Shown in pieces: positions 1-19,600 of a DNA stretch of 64,000 nt. The stretch comes from Amborella trichopoda (Eukaryota; Streptophyta; Magnoliopsida; Amborellales; Amborellaceae). The DNA lies in contig NW_006494916.1 in assembly GCF_000471905.2 (NCBI RefSeq), forward strand, positions 2,357,025 to 2,421,024, read 5' to 3'. The notes beneath the pieces are model-generated. The model was not told the DNA's origin, did no database searches, and saw nothing but the letters and a program-made list of their open reading frames with translations. Within the stretch, counting starts at the first letter, position 1; the number at the start of each line of letters is the position of its first letter. The translations under genes and the position numbers were made by a program.

Positions 1-2164
1 GGAGTGTGCATCCAATTAACGTTCATTATTCCCTAACGTTTAAAAAGAGGCCTTTTATCCAAATGATGGTGGAGGAGTGTGCATATCAGAAGCAGCTGTG
101 CTATCAAGTCTCAGTTGTAAAGTATGGGAACGATAGGCATGAGCCACTTCTTCCACTAAACTGATAGTTGCCAAAGATGTGAGATGAATGGTTGGTAGGG
201 GAAATGAGACTTCCTTTTCCCATTTTAAATAGCTCTAGATAGGCCATTGAAATGTATGGCTATGAAGAAAAAAAAACCCTCGAATTGAACATCTCGACAT
301 CGAGATGTATGATATGAAGGAAAAAAAAAAAAAGATTTTGAGTACCAAAATAAGTGCATCTTACAACACATAATCTAGACCATTCATTGTCCAGATTTAC
401 ATATGTTTAAAGATCTACTTGATCTTAACCATTCTTTAAGTATAAAATTTTATATTTAAAAATAAAAAAAGATTTTAAATAATCCAAAGAATTTTTTACA
501 CCAAAAATACATGTTACTATAAAATTTGGAGGTGCGCCTTAATTGGATTTGTTTAAGTTTGCAACCTTAAACAAACCCCCAAAATAAAATTAATTTTGAG
601 CCATTAGATTTCAACATTGTGAAATCTCCTATAATGGAATGGTGCTTGTGTACCCTTCTACCCGTCCGCAATATTTTTGTTCGTTTTTTTTTCTTTCTCC
701 CTCTATTTTTTTATATTTTGCATTCCCTCTACCCTTTTTGTTCACAGATGTCCATAGTGATATGATGCAGAAGTGGGGATAAGTACTCTCGGGAGAAAAT
801 AAAACTGGAACAATAACAATAATAATAATAATAATAATAAGTTGATAGAATATACCATCTCTCAATTTCTGCAAGGGAATTCACTCCAAAATGAAGAGAC
901 ATCTCCCTTTAAATAAACTTTGGACAAAACAAATAATTAAAGAAAAAAATGAACGACAAAAGTTATCTCTCTCTCTTCCATGTTTTTCCTCTCCCACCCT
1001 ATTTTCTCACTCTTTATCTCCCAAGTTTTTCTCTTTCCTCTTGTTTCTCTCTAATCTCCTAACTTTTAACTCCCCTTTATTTATATCTCTTTCAAGATTG
1101 GCTTTATCCTATCTAAAACCCTCAATTTTTAACTAGATCACCTAAAATCTCGTGTTAACTTCTCTTTCGAAAAGATAATTAAAGATAATCTCTACTTATA
1201 TTAAAGACCTATTTCCTAAACCAAAAGCAAATCATGCACCGACCTAACTTATCTCCCCGGGTTGAGAGTAGATCGACCTTGAGCTTATAGAACTCAAATA
1301 TTTTAGAGACCTTCTTGAAAATTGGTGGTAGAATGCCTCTGGAAAAGAAAAGAAGCCGATGAGAGAGAGAAGAACCTCAAACAGGGAAAACCTAGATAGA
1401 TAAAGTTATTAGAAGAAATCAGAGAGTTCAAAAAAACTTACGTCTTGGAAGAACATTCTAAACATTATTTTTAATAGTGGATCTGATCTTATTATCCAAT
1501 GGACGTAGCCTAAAAGGTGAACCACGTAAAATCTCGGTGTTAGTGAGTAATTTTTATTTTATTTGTTTTATTGCTTGATTTTCCGACTCATAAACACGCA
1601 CATCGTTTCCCTTATATTTTGTGTCCCATAAATCTAGGTTCTGCTTTGCACATCTGCATTCATGCAAGAGGACTTGACTCTATGAGCCCAACAATTACGT
1701 ATGAATCAAATGAAACCTAAATTCGAGGTGCTTTTACAATCAATTTTAAAAATAAGAGGTTTTTATTAAGGGATATAGAGCCGAGGCACTGAACAATAAA
1801 ATTCAAGCCTACATATGTAATTTTCTTATGATTATAATAATTTTAAGTATTATTTTCTAGAGATTGTTTTTCAGATCCTCTTTTGCCTATGCTTTTTTGC
1901 AAATATATAAACAATTTGTACTAAATGATACTGTCAAATTGTTGCTGCAATCTCTATTCTACCTTCCAACAACCTTCCAACATTATATAATTAGGCAAAG
2001 GCACACTACCATTGAAAACAGTTATGTCCAGTACAGGACTTGAAACCCTTATTTTCACTAAATGCATTCACCATATGGATCCAGGTAAGCTGTAGAATAT
2101 TGACAACCATGTCACCAATTGCATCAAACTCATTGTGGTTCAGGATGCTAAACCCTTGCAATAT
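1..2164. other. 3' flank of copy A; no gene seen
   Basis: AT-rich, with A runs, an AAT microsatellite, a long TC-rich stretch (about 965-1100) and a perfect palindrome-like CATCTCGA/TCGAGATG pair near 289-306. Short open frames here follow simple-sequence bias and have no family resemblance that I recognise. Part of 280-770 looks anciently related to the region around exon 1 (see findings). Confidence 0.6.
819..842. repeat. (AAT)n microsatellite in the 3' flank, unit 1
   Basis: About seven AAT triplets. Equivalent runs occur at about 12394-12417, 24398-24416, 41787-41808 and 59820-59838. Confidence 0.9.
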
Positions 2165-8685
<6,521 letters not shown>

Positions 8686-10329
8686 GGCCGTTGATGAGAG
8701 ACAAAATCTACCCACTTTTCGCTAGACAGCATTCACTTTTGTAAGCAAACTCAGAAGTCTAGTACCTTTGTCTATTGTCTGCTATTCTATCATCACCGTC
8801 CATTTTAATTTAATTTAGTTTAAAATAGTTTTAATTTAAAAGTACTTTTTATCATATTTATCTATTTATGTTTAAAACAAAACCTAAACCCCAAAATTCA
8901 GATAAATATTTTAAATCAAATAAAAAATAAAAAATAAAAATAATTTTTAGCCAATAGAAACAGCATTGTGAAATCTAAATTCAATTTTTCTCCCTCCATT
9001 TTCCTATAGTGTGCATCCCCTTTTACCTTTTTTGGCCATAGATATCTATATGGATATTATTTCCAAATAAGGCGAGATACATTGACACAAGGTGGGTTTG
9101 ACCATAGTCTCCTTGTTCTACTGATGTGATAAGGACAAAGTTTTGGTGAGTCAACGGACTCATCAAAACAAGTATCTCCTCATTTATGTGACATCCATCC
9201 TTGCTGTACCTCCTCACAACAGGTGATGCTGACTCACAAAATAATAATTTCAATATTATCTTATAATTTTGATATGTTATTAGAAATTCTGCTTCTTCAT
9301 AGTTGGCAGTAATTCTCTATAGTTATTTTTATATTTATTTAGTTATTGGTAGGCTTTATATACGTTTAAACAAATTATCCATCATAGCAATTATGTATTT
9401 GTTTTTCATTTTTTTTTATACTGGTTGTTCTATTTAAAATGGGAAAGTATCTTTCTACTTCCCATTTTTATGTTTTATATCTCGGTCAATCGAAGTTTTC
9501 AAAGCATATCTTGGGCTATAAAAATTCTAAGTTTTTTATCTTTTAACCCCCTAAGCTAAGTTTTTCCCTTTCAAATATAAAAAATATAAAAAAGACCTAT
9601 CATTTCTAAACAAATATAAAATAGACATATCTTTTCTAAACATCATCATTTCCCCTTTTACGTAATTCTCCTAAATCTGTCTCTCTCAACCTGTTTTCCC
9701 ACTCTCTCTCCCCTTGCACGTGTCGCTCACTCTCTCTCCCCCCTTAGAGAGACAAAGAGGGTGAATGTTAAACAGAGAGAAATTTGGGGGGAATATATCA
9801 CATAAAGAGATGACGGGTTTAGAATAAGCATATCTTTTTTTTATTTGTTAGTGCTTAAAAAATAGTGAAAAGTGGGTAAGGTTAATCAAGGGGTTAGGAG
9901 ATATATTTTGAATCATTCGGTCTATTAAAATATGGAAACAATAAAATAGAGGGAACGATGGGATTTTTCCTTTAAAAATTTTTTCTACTAAATATCAAAT
10001 GACAAATGGAAGAGCGTTAGCATCATAATAATGGATGTTACATATTCATTAGAATATTTTTTGCATAGATGGGGAAAGCTTACAAATGATCCTATGTGAA
10101 GAGAACATGCAAGACTTAGCCTACAAAACACCCTTTGTGGAGAGCACAGACACGGTTTTGGTAAGCCACCGGCTCACCAAAATAGGTGTGTGTCCTTATG
10201 CATTAGGCATCCATGTTAATAATGGATGTCGAAAAATATAATTTCACTATATCAAAACGGAGGGTGGAAAAACATATTAAAACCCATACTTTTTTTTTTT
10301 TCAAAACTAAAATTTTCTATATACGTAGA
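8686..10329. other. 5' flank of copy A; putative promoter region
   Basis: AT-rich with several T/A runs, CT-rich stretches (9690-9750) and the two hairpins listed separately. No unambiguous TATA box can be placed. No open frame with recognisable protein similarity. Confidence 0.5.
9140..9169. other. 13-bp inverted repeat with 4-base loop, related to the hairpin near 10156
   Basis: GTTTTGGTGAGTC and GACTCATCAAAAC pair with one mismatch. It is found in every unit about 450 bp upstream of exon 1 (21068, 38566, 56597 and 62638). It shares TTTTGGTGAG and the following TCTCCT...CATCCAT with the second hairpin. Confidence 0.8.
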
Positions 10330-11260
10330 CCCTGTAGTATGCGGGACCTAGAATCCCAAATATCATGATCCCACCCAAGATCGTGTACATAGAAGCTAAA
10401 TGTGAAGTAGACAAATACAACTATAAATCGAGTGTAAGAAATAAAACAATAATAAAAAACTATACCACCACAACACATGATTTACGTGGTTAATCACATG
10501 AGGCTATATTCACAGTTTTGGCAAGTAGAAATCTAATATTACAATGACGATTACAATTTTTGTTACAAAATATATACATATTTCTAAACATCAATAAGAA
10601 CCATATTGATCTTCCCTTTTAAGCATGCTCTCCCGACCGAGTAACACAATTGATCAACATCTTCTTCTCCTACCGCTATACTGCTACCGAAAAGAGCAAC
10701 TTGAAAGCAATTGAGAGACTTTCTCTCTTTTTTTCTCTCTCTCTTGGAGACCTATCCCCATATTGAAGATTCGTTCCCATAACCCCTAGGAGGTGACCCT
10801 CAAAAGGATGAGTATTATGTCTTCCTTTGGTCCTCTTTTATAACGATCGCTTGGACTTTATTTTGTTCCCCAAAGAAGCCCCCGTTTTCTTTTCTCAAAT
10901 TACTCCCAACTTTTTGAATAAAATATAGGTATGGTGACTTTGACTATCAACAAATCTAACAATCTCCACCTTGATCGTAAAAATCACCAAATTCAGCTTG
11001 CTGACTTTCATTGAATAGATTTCTTAATTTCTTATCACTTGCTACCATTGTGGAATTTACTAATACACTTGGCATCCTTATTTCTCCACCTCAAACCATG
11101 TAGCCATCAAACTTCACTATTCATATTTTTCTTAATAAAAGTCTTAGCCCCGTACACACCTTGTCCTCTAATACCAATTGTAAGGTTACCAGGACCCCTA
11201 GCTTGCGAAACCGAGAATCTCAAATACCGGGATCCTACCCAAGATCGTGTACATAGATGG
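10330..11260 (-). mobile_element. Old non-coding LTR-element remnant, unit 1
   Basis: Read on the minus strand. One LTR-like block lies at about 10330-10966 and is joined to a polypurine tract (AAGGTGGAGAT) at the AATCTCCACCTT site. After about 200 bp without coding potential comes TTGGTATTAGAG near 11165, close to the copia primer-binding site complementary to initiator tRNA-Met. About 75 bp of the partner LTR follows, sharing AAGATCGTGTACATAG with the first. The very short interior recalls TRIM or internally deleted elements. It occurs in every unit whose right end survives, so it predates the array. The far LTR border was not found. Confidence 0.6.
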
Positions 11261-13696
11261 CAACACCCAAGAGGATCTCATATTTACCGGTGAGTCGACT
11301 GAGTCAAAAACAAATTTTCCTTTAAAGAATGTCGATCCGAATTGGATCGCATCATAAATTGTTGAGACACAAAGCCTCATTCACACATTGTTTTTCCAAA
11401 ATTGTGTATATCAAATTGGGACTATTTTTTTTTTTTTCTTTATTTTTAAGACAACACTCGTTACGAGATGGTCAATCAAACTTTAAGTCACTTACTTGAT
11501 AGGGCACTTTTATACCTTGCATCTTATTAACTTTCATTATTCCCTCATGTTGGACTAACTCTTGGAGGAGTGTGCTTATCAGGAGTGTGCATCCAATTAA
11601 CTTTCATTATTCCCTAATGTTAAAATAGACGCCTTTTATTCAAATGATGTTGAAGGAGTGTGCATATGTGCAGCAGTTGTGATGTCGAGTCTCGGTTGCA
11701 AAGTATGGGAACGATAGGCATGAGCCATTTTCTCCACTAAACAGATAGTTGCTAAATATGTGAGATGAATCGTTGGTAGGGGAAATGAGACTTCCCTTTC
11801 CCAATTTAAATAGCTCAGAGATAAGCCATTGAAAAGTATGGCTATGAAGAAAAAAAACCCTCGAATTGATCATCTCAACATCGAGATGTAAGATAAGAAG
11901 AAAAAAAAAAAAGATTTTGAGTACCAAAAATAGTGCATTTTGCAACACTTTTAACAGACCGTTCATTTTCAGGATTTTCATATGTTTATAGATCTACTTG
12001 ATTTTACCCATTTTTTAAGTTTAAAATTTTATACTTAAAGATAAAAATAGATTTTAAATAATCCAAAGAATTTTTTGCACCAAAATACATGTTATCATAA
12101 AATTTGGAGGTGCGCCTTAATTGGATTGTTTAAGTTTGCAACCTTATACAAACCCCCAAAATTAAATTAAATTTGAGCCATTAGATTTCAACATTGTGAA
12201 ATCTCCTATAATGGAAAGGTGCTTGCATACCCTTCTACCCGTCGATGATATTTTTGTTTGTTTTTTTTTCTTTCTCCCTCTATTTTCTTATATTTTGCAT
12301 TCGCTTTACCCTTTTTGTTCACCGATGTCCGTAGTGATATGATGTAGAAGCGGGTATAAGTACTTCTGGGAGAAAATAAAACGGGAACCACAACAATAAT
12401 AATAATAATAATAATAAGTTGATAGAATATACCATCTCCCAATTTTTGCAAGGGAATTCACCCCAAAATGAAGAGACATCTCCCACCAAATAAACTTTGA
12501 ACAAACCAAATAATTAAAGAAATAAAAGAACGACAAAAGATCTCCCTCTCTTCCAGGTTTTTCTTTTCCCATCCTATTTTCTCACTCTTTATCTCCCTAT
12601 TTTTTTCTCTTTCCACGTGTTTCTCTCTAATCTCCTAACTTTTAACTCCCCTTTATTTATCTCTCTTTCTATCCTATCGAAAACCCTCAATTTTTATCTA
12701 GATCTCCTTAAATCTCGTGTTAACTTCTCTTTCGAAACGATAATTAAAGATAATCTCTACTTATACTAAAGACCTATTTCCTAAACCAAAAGCAAATCAT
12801 GCACCGACCTAACGTATCTCCCCGAGTTGGGAGTAGATCGACCTTGAGCTTATAGAACTCAAGTATTTTAGAGAACTTCTCGATAATTGGTGATAGATTG
12901 CCTCTGGGAAAGAAAAGTAGCCTATGAGAGAGATGAAACTCAGAGAGGGAAAACAAAGATAGATAAAGTCATTAGAAGAAATCAGAGAGTTCAAAGAACT
13001 TACTTCTTGGAAGAACATGCGAAACAATTATTTTTAACAGTGGATCTAATCTTATTATCCAGCGGACGTAGCCTAAAAGGTGAACCACGTAAAATCTCGG
13101 TATTAGTAAGTCATTTCTATTTTATTTGTTTTATTGCTTGATTTTTCAACTCATAAACACACGCACATCGTTTCTGGTATATTTTGTGTCCCGAAAATCT
13201 GGATTCTGCTGCGCACATCCCCATTCATGTCAGAGGACTTGACTCTGTGAGGCCAACAATTACGTATGAATTAAACGAAACAAAAATTAGAGGAACTTTA
13301 ACAATCAACTTTAAAAATAAGGGGTTTTTACTAAGGGGTATAGAGCCGAGGAACTGAACAATAAAATTCGAGCCTACATAAGTAATTTTCTTATGATTAT
13401 AATAAATTTAAGTTATATTTTCAACATATTGTTTTTCAGATCCTCTTTTACATATGCTATTGAGCAAATATATAACCAATTTCTATTAAATGATACTCTC
13501 AAATTGTTGTTGCAATCTTTATTTAGGCAAAGGCACACTACCATTGAAAACAGTTGTGTCCAGTACAGGACTTGAAACCCTTATTTTCACTAAATGCATT
13601 CACCATATGGAGCCAAGTAAGCTGTAGAATATTGACAACCATGTCACCAATTGCATCAAACTCATTGTGGTTCAGGATGCTAAGCCCTAGAAATTT
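11261..13696. other. Unit 1/2 boundary and 3' flank of copy B
   Basis: It contains a two-copy direct repeat of about 70 bp (from 11527 and 11597), the AAT microsatellite, a TC-rich stretch and about 600 bp of AT-rich flank ending at the stop of copy B. No gene is seen. Confidence 0.55.
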
Positions 13697-16600
13697 TCAC
13701 TCTGCACAATACTTGAAGTGGTCAAGGACTGTTTTCCCCTTGAGTTCCTGGCTAAAAAACCTGTCAAAGAACTCCCCAAATGTGTAACTCCTGTAAATTG
13801 CAGGGCTTTCTTTGCTCACTAATTCATTGGCAGGCCCAATTGATGCATCCAAAGAGGGACCATAAAATGTTGGTAATGAAATTCGAGAGGATGTAGAATT
13901 CGTAATTGCACGGTGTTCCACGCTTTTGAACCTGCCGTTGCTGATAACCTAAACCATTCACACCAACACATAAATCTCTGTATTTTTTTGTATGATAAGG
14001 CACATGATAGCATAGAACAGAAAGTGAAAGACTGCAAGAGAGATAGAAAACTAAAAAGAGCTAGTGATGATATTCAAGTCCCCAAACTCCTATGGGGGGG
14101 GGGATACTCCCCCAGCTAGGACACATATTTGGTGTGTTTTCTCAACATGAAGCTTTCGAATGAACTTAAGAAATTAGAATCACTGGATCAGTATTAAAAC
14201 AAATAAAAAATAAAAGAAGTTCTCATACAGTCCAAAATTTGAATGCATTCCATATACTCAGTTCTACTGCATCGGTCAGATGACCTACTCGAGGATTTTT
14301 ACGAGCTGAATTTTTGGGAACTACTTAAAAATATTAAGATAATTATTTACAAAGGAAAGAAAAAGTTTAAGTTTGAGTTTTCTAATATTTAGATCTCACC
14401 CTCTAAAAATCGGACGGTTTCTACTCAATCTTGAGATATAATCCTTTTCAGGATACTTAGGTCTCACCCTCTGTAAATTGGACAGTTTTTACTCAATCTT
14501 GATATATTATCCTTTTCAAGTGTTTATGGGGAGCAATTAAAAAAAAAATTTTGTTGAGGTTAATATATGTATTAAAAAGGTTATATCTCAAAAATTTGGG
14601 GTCCTAGGTGGGGTTTTATGTGAGGAAGTAAATGGACAGTATACTTTCGAGGGAGTAGAATATCATTTGGGATTTGAACAAAGGGAATGAATCTGCAATA
14701 TGCTTTTGTGGGTGTGCAGAAAATCGTTTTGGAATATTCAATTGCCAAGTAAAAACTATACATAAAATCACATCACCACGACCCGTCCAATCGAATTAGT
14801 TGGAGTGTGTTGTTGTACCGCTCAAAGAAAATCAAAACCCAGAGCCGGAAGAACAGCATACCCCAACCGTCAATGGATGACATCTGACTCACGAGATGAC
14901 ATATATATTTTCCTACAATGGATTCCCATAAATTGTATCTGAACTCCTGAAAACATGGACTCATTAAGGGCCATTTTTCTATTTTGTGGAAATAAAGATG
15001 CTTTTCAAATTGGATCCATGAAACACATCGAGCCTTAATATAACAACTTCTTATTCAGCTTGACAGGGTGGCAGGGCACTATAACTTCACATCTTGAATT
15101 CCAGTTCTACCATAAGTAAGAAATTCATTTCTCATTAAATTACCCCCCAAAAATACCCAAAAACAATAGGTTATAGTTATTATACACAATGTGAGCCTAG
15201 TATTGACATATGTGAATACTTTGTAACTCCTTGTATAAAAATAGCACAATGTGATTAATCCATTTATAAAAACAATTAAAGACATTTAGTTAGTATAAAT
15301 AACGTGAGCCTAGTATTGACATATGTGCAAACTTTGAAACTCCATGTTTAAAAATAGCGCGCTATGATTTGTAATATGGGCAGCATTGAATGTTTCATAA
15401 GAAGAGCCCAGTGATTATAAAGGTAAACTAGGCTGCATCATAAGAATAATGAGAAGAGCTCTGTATCGTACCTGCAATTGATCGGCTATATTAACCACAA
15501 AAGCATTTTTCTCCGGTTTCACGATGATCCATTTTCCATCTTTGAGCACTTGCAATCCTCCTACTTCATCTTGCAAAAGAACTGTAATGCCATTCGGATC
15601 GGAATGCCCTGGCAGCCCAAGTGTTAGGTTGGGATCTGGACATGGAGGATAGTAATTTATCAACTGTATTTGATTATGCTTGCCAAATTTCTCATTCAAA
15701 TAACCAGAATCAAGCCCAAGTCCTTCAGATAATAGAGCCAAGAGCTTTAGTATCAATGCCCTGATCTCAAGAACATACTTGCTAGCTACCTCCCTACAAG
15801 AAGTGGTCTCCACTGTGTTAAATAAGCTTGAAAACAAAAAAAATAAAAAATATGTAGGGGGGATTTAGGGGGGAAACAAAGCCAATATCGATACTTTGTC
15901 CAAATGGAATTGGTCTTGGTTGATTCCCAGTCCAAATCGACGATTTCATATCTAGATAGCCGGGTTTCAAATATATATTGATTATGCGCCACAACCAAAT
16001 GATGAAAACAAAGAAAAAAAAAAAAGAAAGTCTCTAGCAACTAGTTTGTCAGAATGTCACAAATATTAGTAAAACATAGTTATAGGGGCCCTTGAATGAT
16101 AGTTAATACTGTCAGACTATTTGGTCTGAAACTAACATACCCAGCTCAATATTATTTTATTAGTTGTTCGGTACATATATTGTAACATATAATATTGAAT
16201 AATTTTTTTTTATTTTTTAAACTTTGTTGTTTTGTGTTATTGATGGCTAAAAACACGTCATATATATAGGAAACTTGTCAAACCACGTAAATCTTTTCGT
16301 CACTATCTTTTCTCTCTTTGTACCGTTTTTCTTTCCTTCATGTTTCGAAAACCTTGGCTTTTATCCTTTATAATTTTCACCCTAAAGTAGAGGCCCAAAT
16401 GCCCACTTACTTACCCTTCTTTAAATAAATAAGATAAAACAGGACCATATTCCGTATTACCAAAAAATTTCTAGCCATAAATATAAAGAAATGTATACAA
16501 TGATACTTTTTACTTTTGATACAAAGATGTGAGATTTGAGATCAGGTAGTTGAGGGTAAGTCATTGTTTGGGCGCAAAGTCCAAAATAATATTTTTTGAG

Positions 16601-19600
16601 TGTTACGAGACATTTTCATCTCTTGAATTTCACATCCAATAATCGTGACCTCCTTGTATAAAAATTAAATGATCTCATAGTATACAAACCTTAAACATAA
16701 TCATGGTCCAACCAATGCGGCAGGGGGATGCCGAGGGGGTGCATGACATTGTACCAAGCCACCTAGCCATGCTGGGTCTACTTACTTTCACCAGTGCCTA
16801 AGAACAGATTGGACGATGATGACACTTATAATCATACAGATTATAGTTAGGGAAAGTATAGAATGAGACCATTTATCTTTGATACAAGGTGGTCACATTA
16901 ATTTTGACCTTTGGATGTGAAATTTGGTGGCCGCAGTTATTCCATTGACCAAGCTCCAACTTCAAAAGGAATTTTTTCGAATTTTGTAACACATCTAAGC
17001 TATCAAATTTCACATCGAACCGAAAATGATCTCATTGTATACAATCCTTGTTAGTTATATCATGATGGAGTTTACACCATCATACGGATCATAGTTATAT
17101 TATGGCAAATACAAGCACACTATGCAACCTATAGCTTTCAAAACTACTAGGACCATCGGGCGGTCTTCACCTTTCTAGGACCATACACTAATTTGGACTT
17201 TTCTTTCTCTCTAGGACCACAGACAAATTTTTTTTTCCTCCCTCTTGGGTGAGACCATATTGTTGGGTCACATTTTAGCTATTGAATCTTGACCACTATT
17301 AGGGCTTATCTCTCTAGGGCGAGAGCATAGGATTGATTGACATCTTAGTGTATAATTTTGACTCGTGTTGAACAGGAATTTAGAAAAGGATGGAGTTTCA
17401 ATTAGGCTGAAGCTTTATGAAAGTAAAATGAAGTCTCATCTCAAATCCTCATACATCTAGGCAACAAAAATCTCCATAATGGCTCTAAAATCAATTTCCA
17501 ACACCGACATTCACATTTGAAATTCATAAAATAGCACAAATCCTGTGGATGTATATGCTTATTTTTTGGGACGAAATGGGTGGTCTAGAAAATTTTTTAA
17601 TATAAATTATTTTTAGAACATGAAATCGTTTGTTTTTTTTCAACAACCGTAATGTTCAAGCTCAGAATATCTATGTAAAGGTTTTTCATTGCTGGAATTG
17701 TAATTTTCGATGCGTTATATGGTGAAGCTTTACTTATTTTCATTGGGCTGCACTACTACTAAACAATTTTCCCGTAGAAAAAATGTATTCCAAGTGCAAA
17801 TTGTCCAGGGAAAACTATCGGAAAACCATAGATTACCCCCAAATCGAACTTTCTAGATATTCCTTAGTATTTTTAAATTTTTATACCACACTAATGATTT
17901 GAATTTATTTTGCACCACTCCTAGCACAAAGGGTGACTAATTTGGACCAAAATATCTTCTTTTTAGTCCCCGTTTCCCACTCCGACTCTCTCGAACCTGG
18001 TTTGACACAAAATTTGCCAAAACAACACAATTTCATTATAAATCGGTCTGACGTATTTTGTGCCAAACTAGTAGAATCTCAATATCCGAAGTCGGTCTGG
18101 CACATTTTCTGCAGGTCAAGAACATTGTCAAAAGCCAATCCAACACATTTTTGTGCCAAATGTGACCATTTTGAAGATTAAAATTCTGTCCGACATATTT
18201 TTGTGCCTAACTGGCACATATTGGGCATCAAACACAAATTAAAATAGGGGGTATTTTTGTCCTAAACGACCCTGCTTTAGAACTTAGCAGGGTAGTTGCC
18301 AAAATATAAAGTTCTGGGGTTTGGGAATGATTCAAAAAGTATTGGGGGATTACATGCTTAGAAAGTTGGGTCATAATTTTTCAAAAATTATAGGCACCTC
18401 CAAATTTTACTTTCAAGGCATCCCCTTGATACAATGCCGACACAGCATGTGTCGGATCAGCTTATGTTGAAATTAAGCTGGCCCAGCATAGGCCTAGAAA
18501 GAGAAAGAGGGAAACAAGGGTTAAACTTAAGAAATTATAGTTCAAAAGAAGTTACAATTTTTGCTTTAGATGGGCATAAAAAAGACAATGTTGGGATGAA
18601 AAGTGTGATATCAAAAGTTATTTTTTTTTGGGGTGGCGGCCTGGGTTACGGGGGATATCCCTGGAAATTCTAATTTGGTACATTTATCTAACGTCTCACT
18701 TTGGTATTTGATTTATTTTTTTTGAAATCCCTAGACATTCTAATTTGGTGGGAAACTATAATTTTCCCAATTACATAACATCTCATTTAGATATTTGATT
18801 TTCTTTTTATGAAAGTAACATAGAAAATATTTTTATAAGGTGCACGTTAGGGACCTATTGTGAAAGATTGTTCTAGCTCCCAATCGATCATTTCAACCTC
18901 CACATGTACCAATATATAAAATTTGACTCCTAAATATAGTATAACTGGTGCATATTATCTAGATTATCTAATTTTAAGAGTTTTTAGTATTTATAGTTAT
19001 GCTCGATCTCTCTATTATTGAAACTTTAGATTTCATAGCGCTGCAGCCACAGTATGAAGGAATATAGGCATACATGACTTAGATTTGTTGATTTTATTAA
19101 TAAATCAAAGAAAATATTAAAAAGCTATTCTTGAGAAAAACAACTCTTAATCACTCACAGCTGTAGGATGTAAAATAATTGAATTAGTAATCACCATTTA
19201 GCGTCGAAAAGTAGAAAAATATATAAAAATGCTATTTACTTTTAATACAAGGAGGTCACAACCATACTTCTCTGTCATAATCAACATCTAATTACTATTA
19301 GCAATTGTGATCTCCTTATAACAAGGATAAATGGTCTCGTAGTACACACTCTCTAACAAATTTAAACATAAATACCTGTAATTTTCTGGCATTTGGGGCC
19401 ATGAGTCGATGTAATCCTCTAATGGATGGCATGGATGCCTCAAAAAATCTCTCCATAATTGAACCTTGCTTTTAAAGTTAAAACTTGTGCAAACTCTAAC
19501 TTGTGTTTTGGGGTCCTCAGAGTAAAGCTTTGCTCTCTCTTCAATGGGCATCTCAAAAAACTCTGTGGCAACACCCAGCATGTCTTGAATAACATCTTCT

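Noticed and set aside
629-1136. Open frames of about 80 codons on both strands in the 3' flank, repeated in other units
   Set aside because: They are rich in S/L/F or K/R from TC and A tracts, show no family motif, and are not kept in length or frame between units.
9023-9253. A 76-codon minus-strand frame (VRRYSKDGC...) in the 5' flank, with relatives in all units
   Set aside because: Its apparent conservation is explained by the shared duplication and the hairpin within it; the start and end of the frame differ between units and no protein family is recognised.
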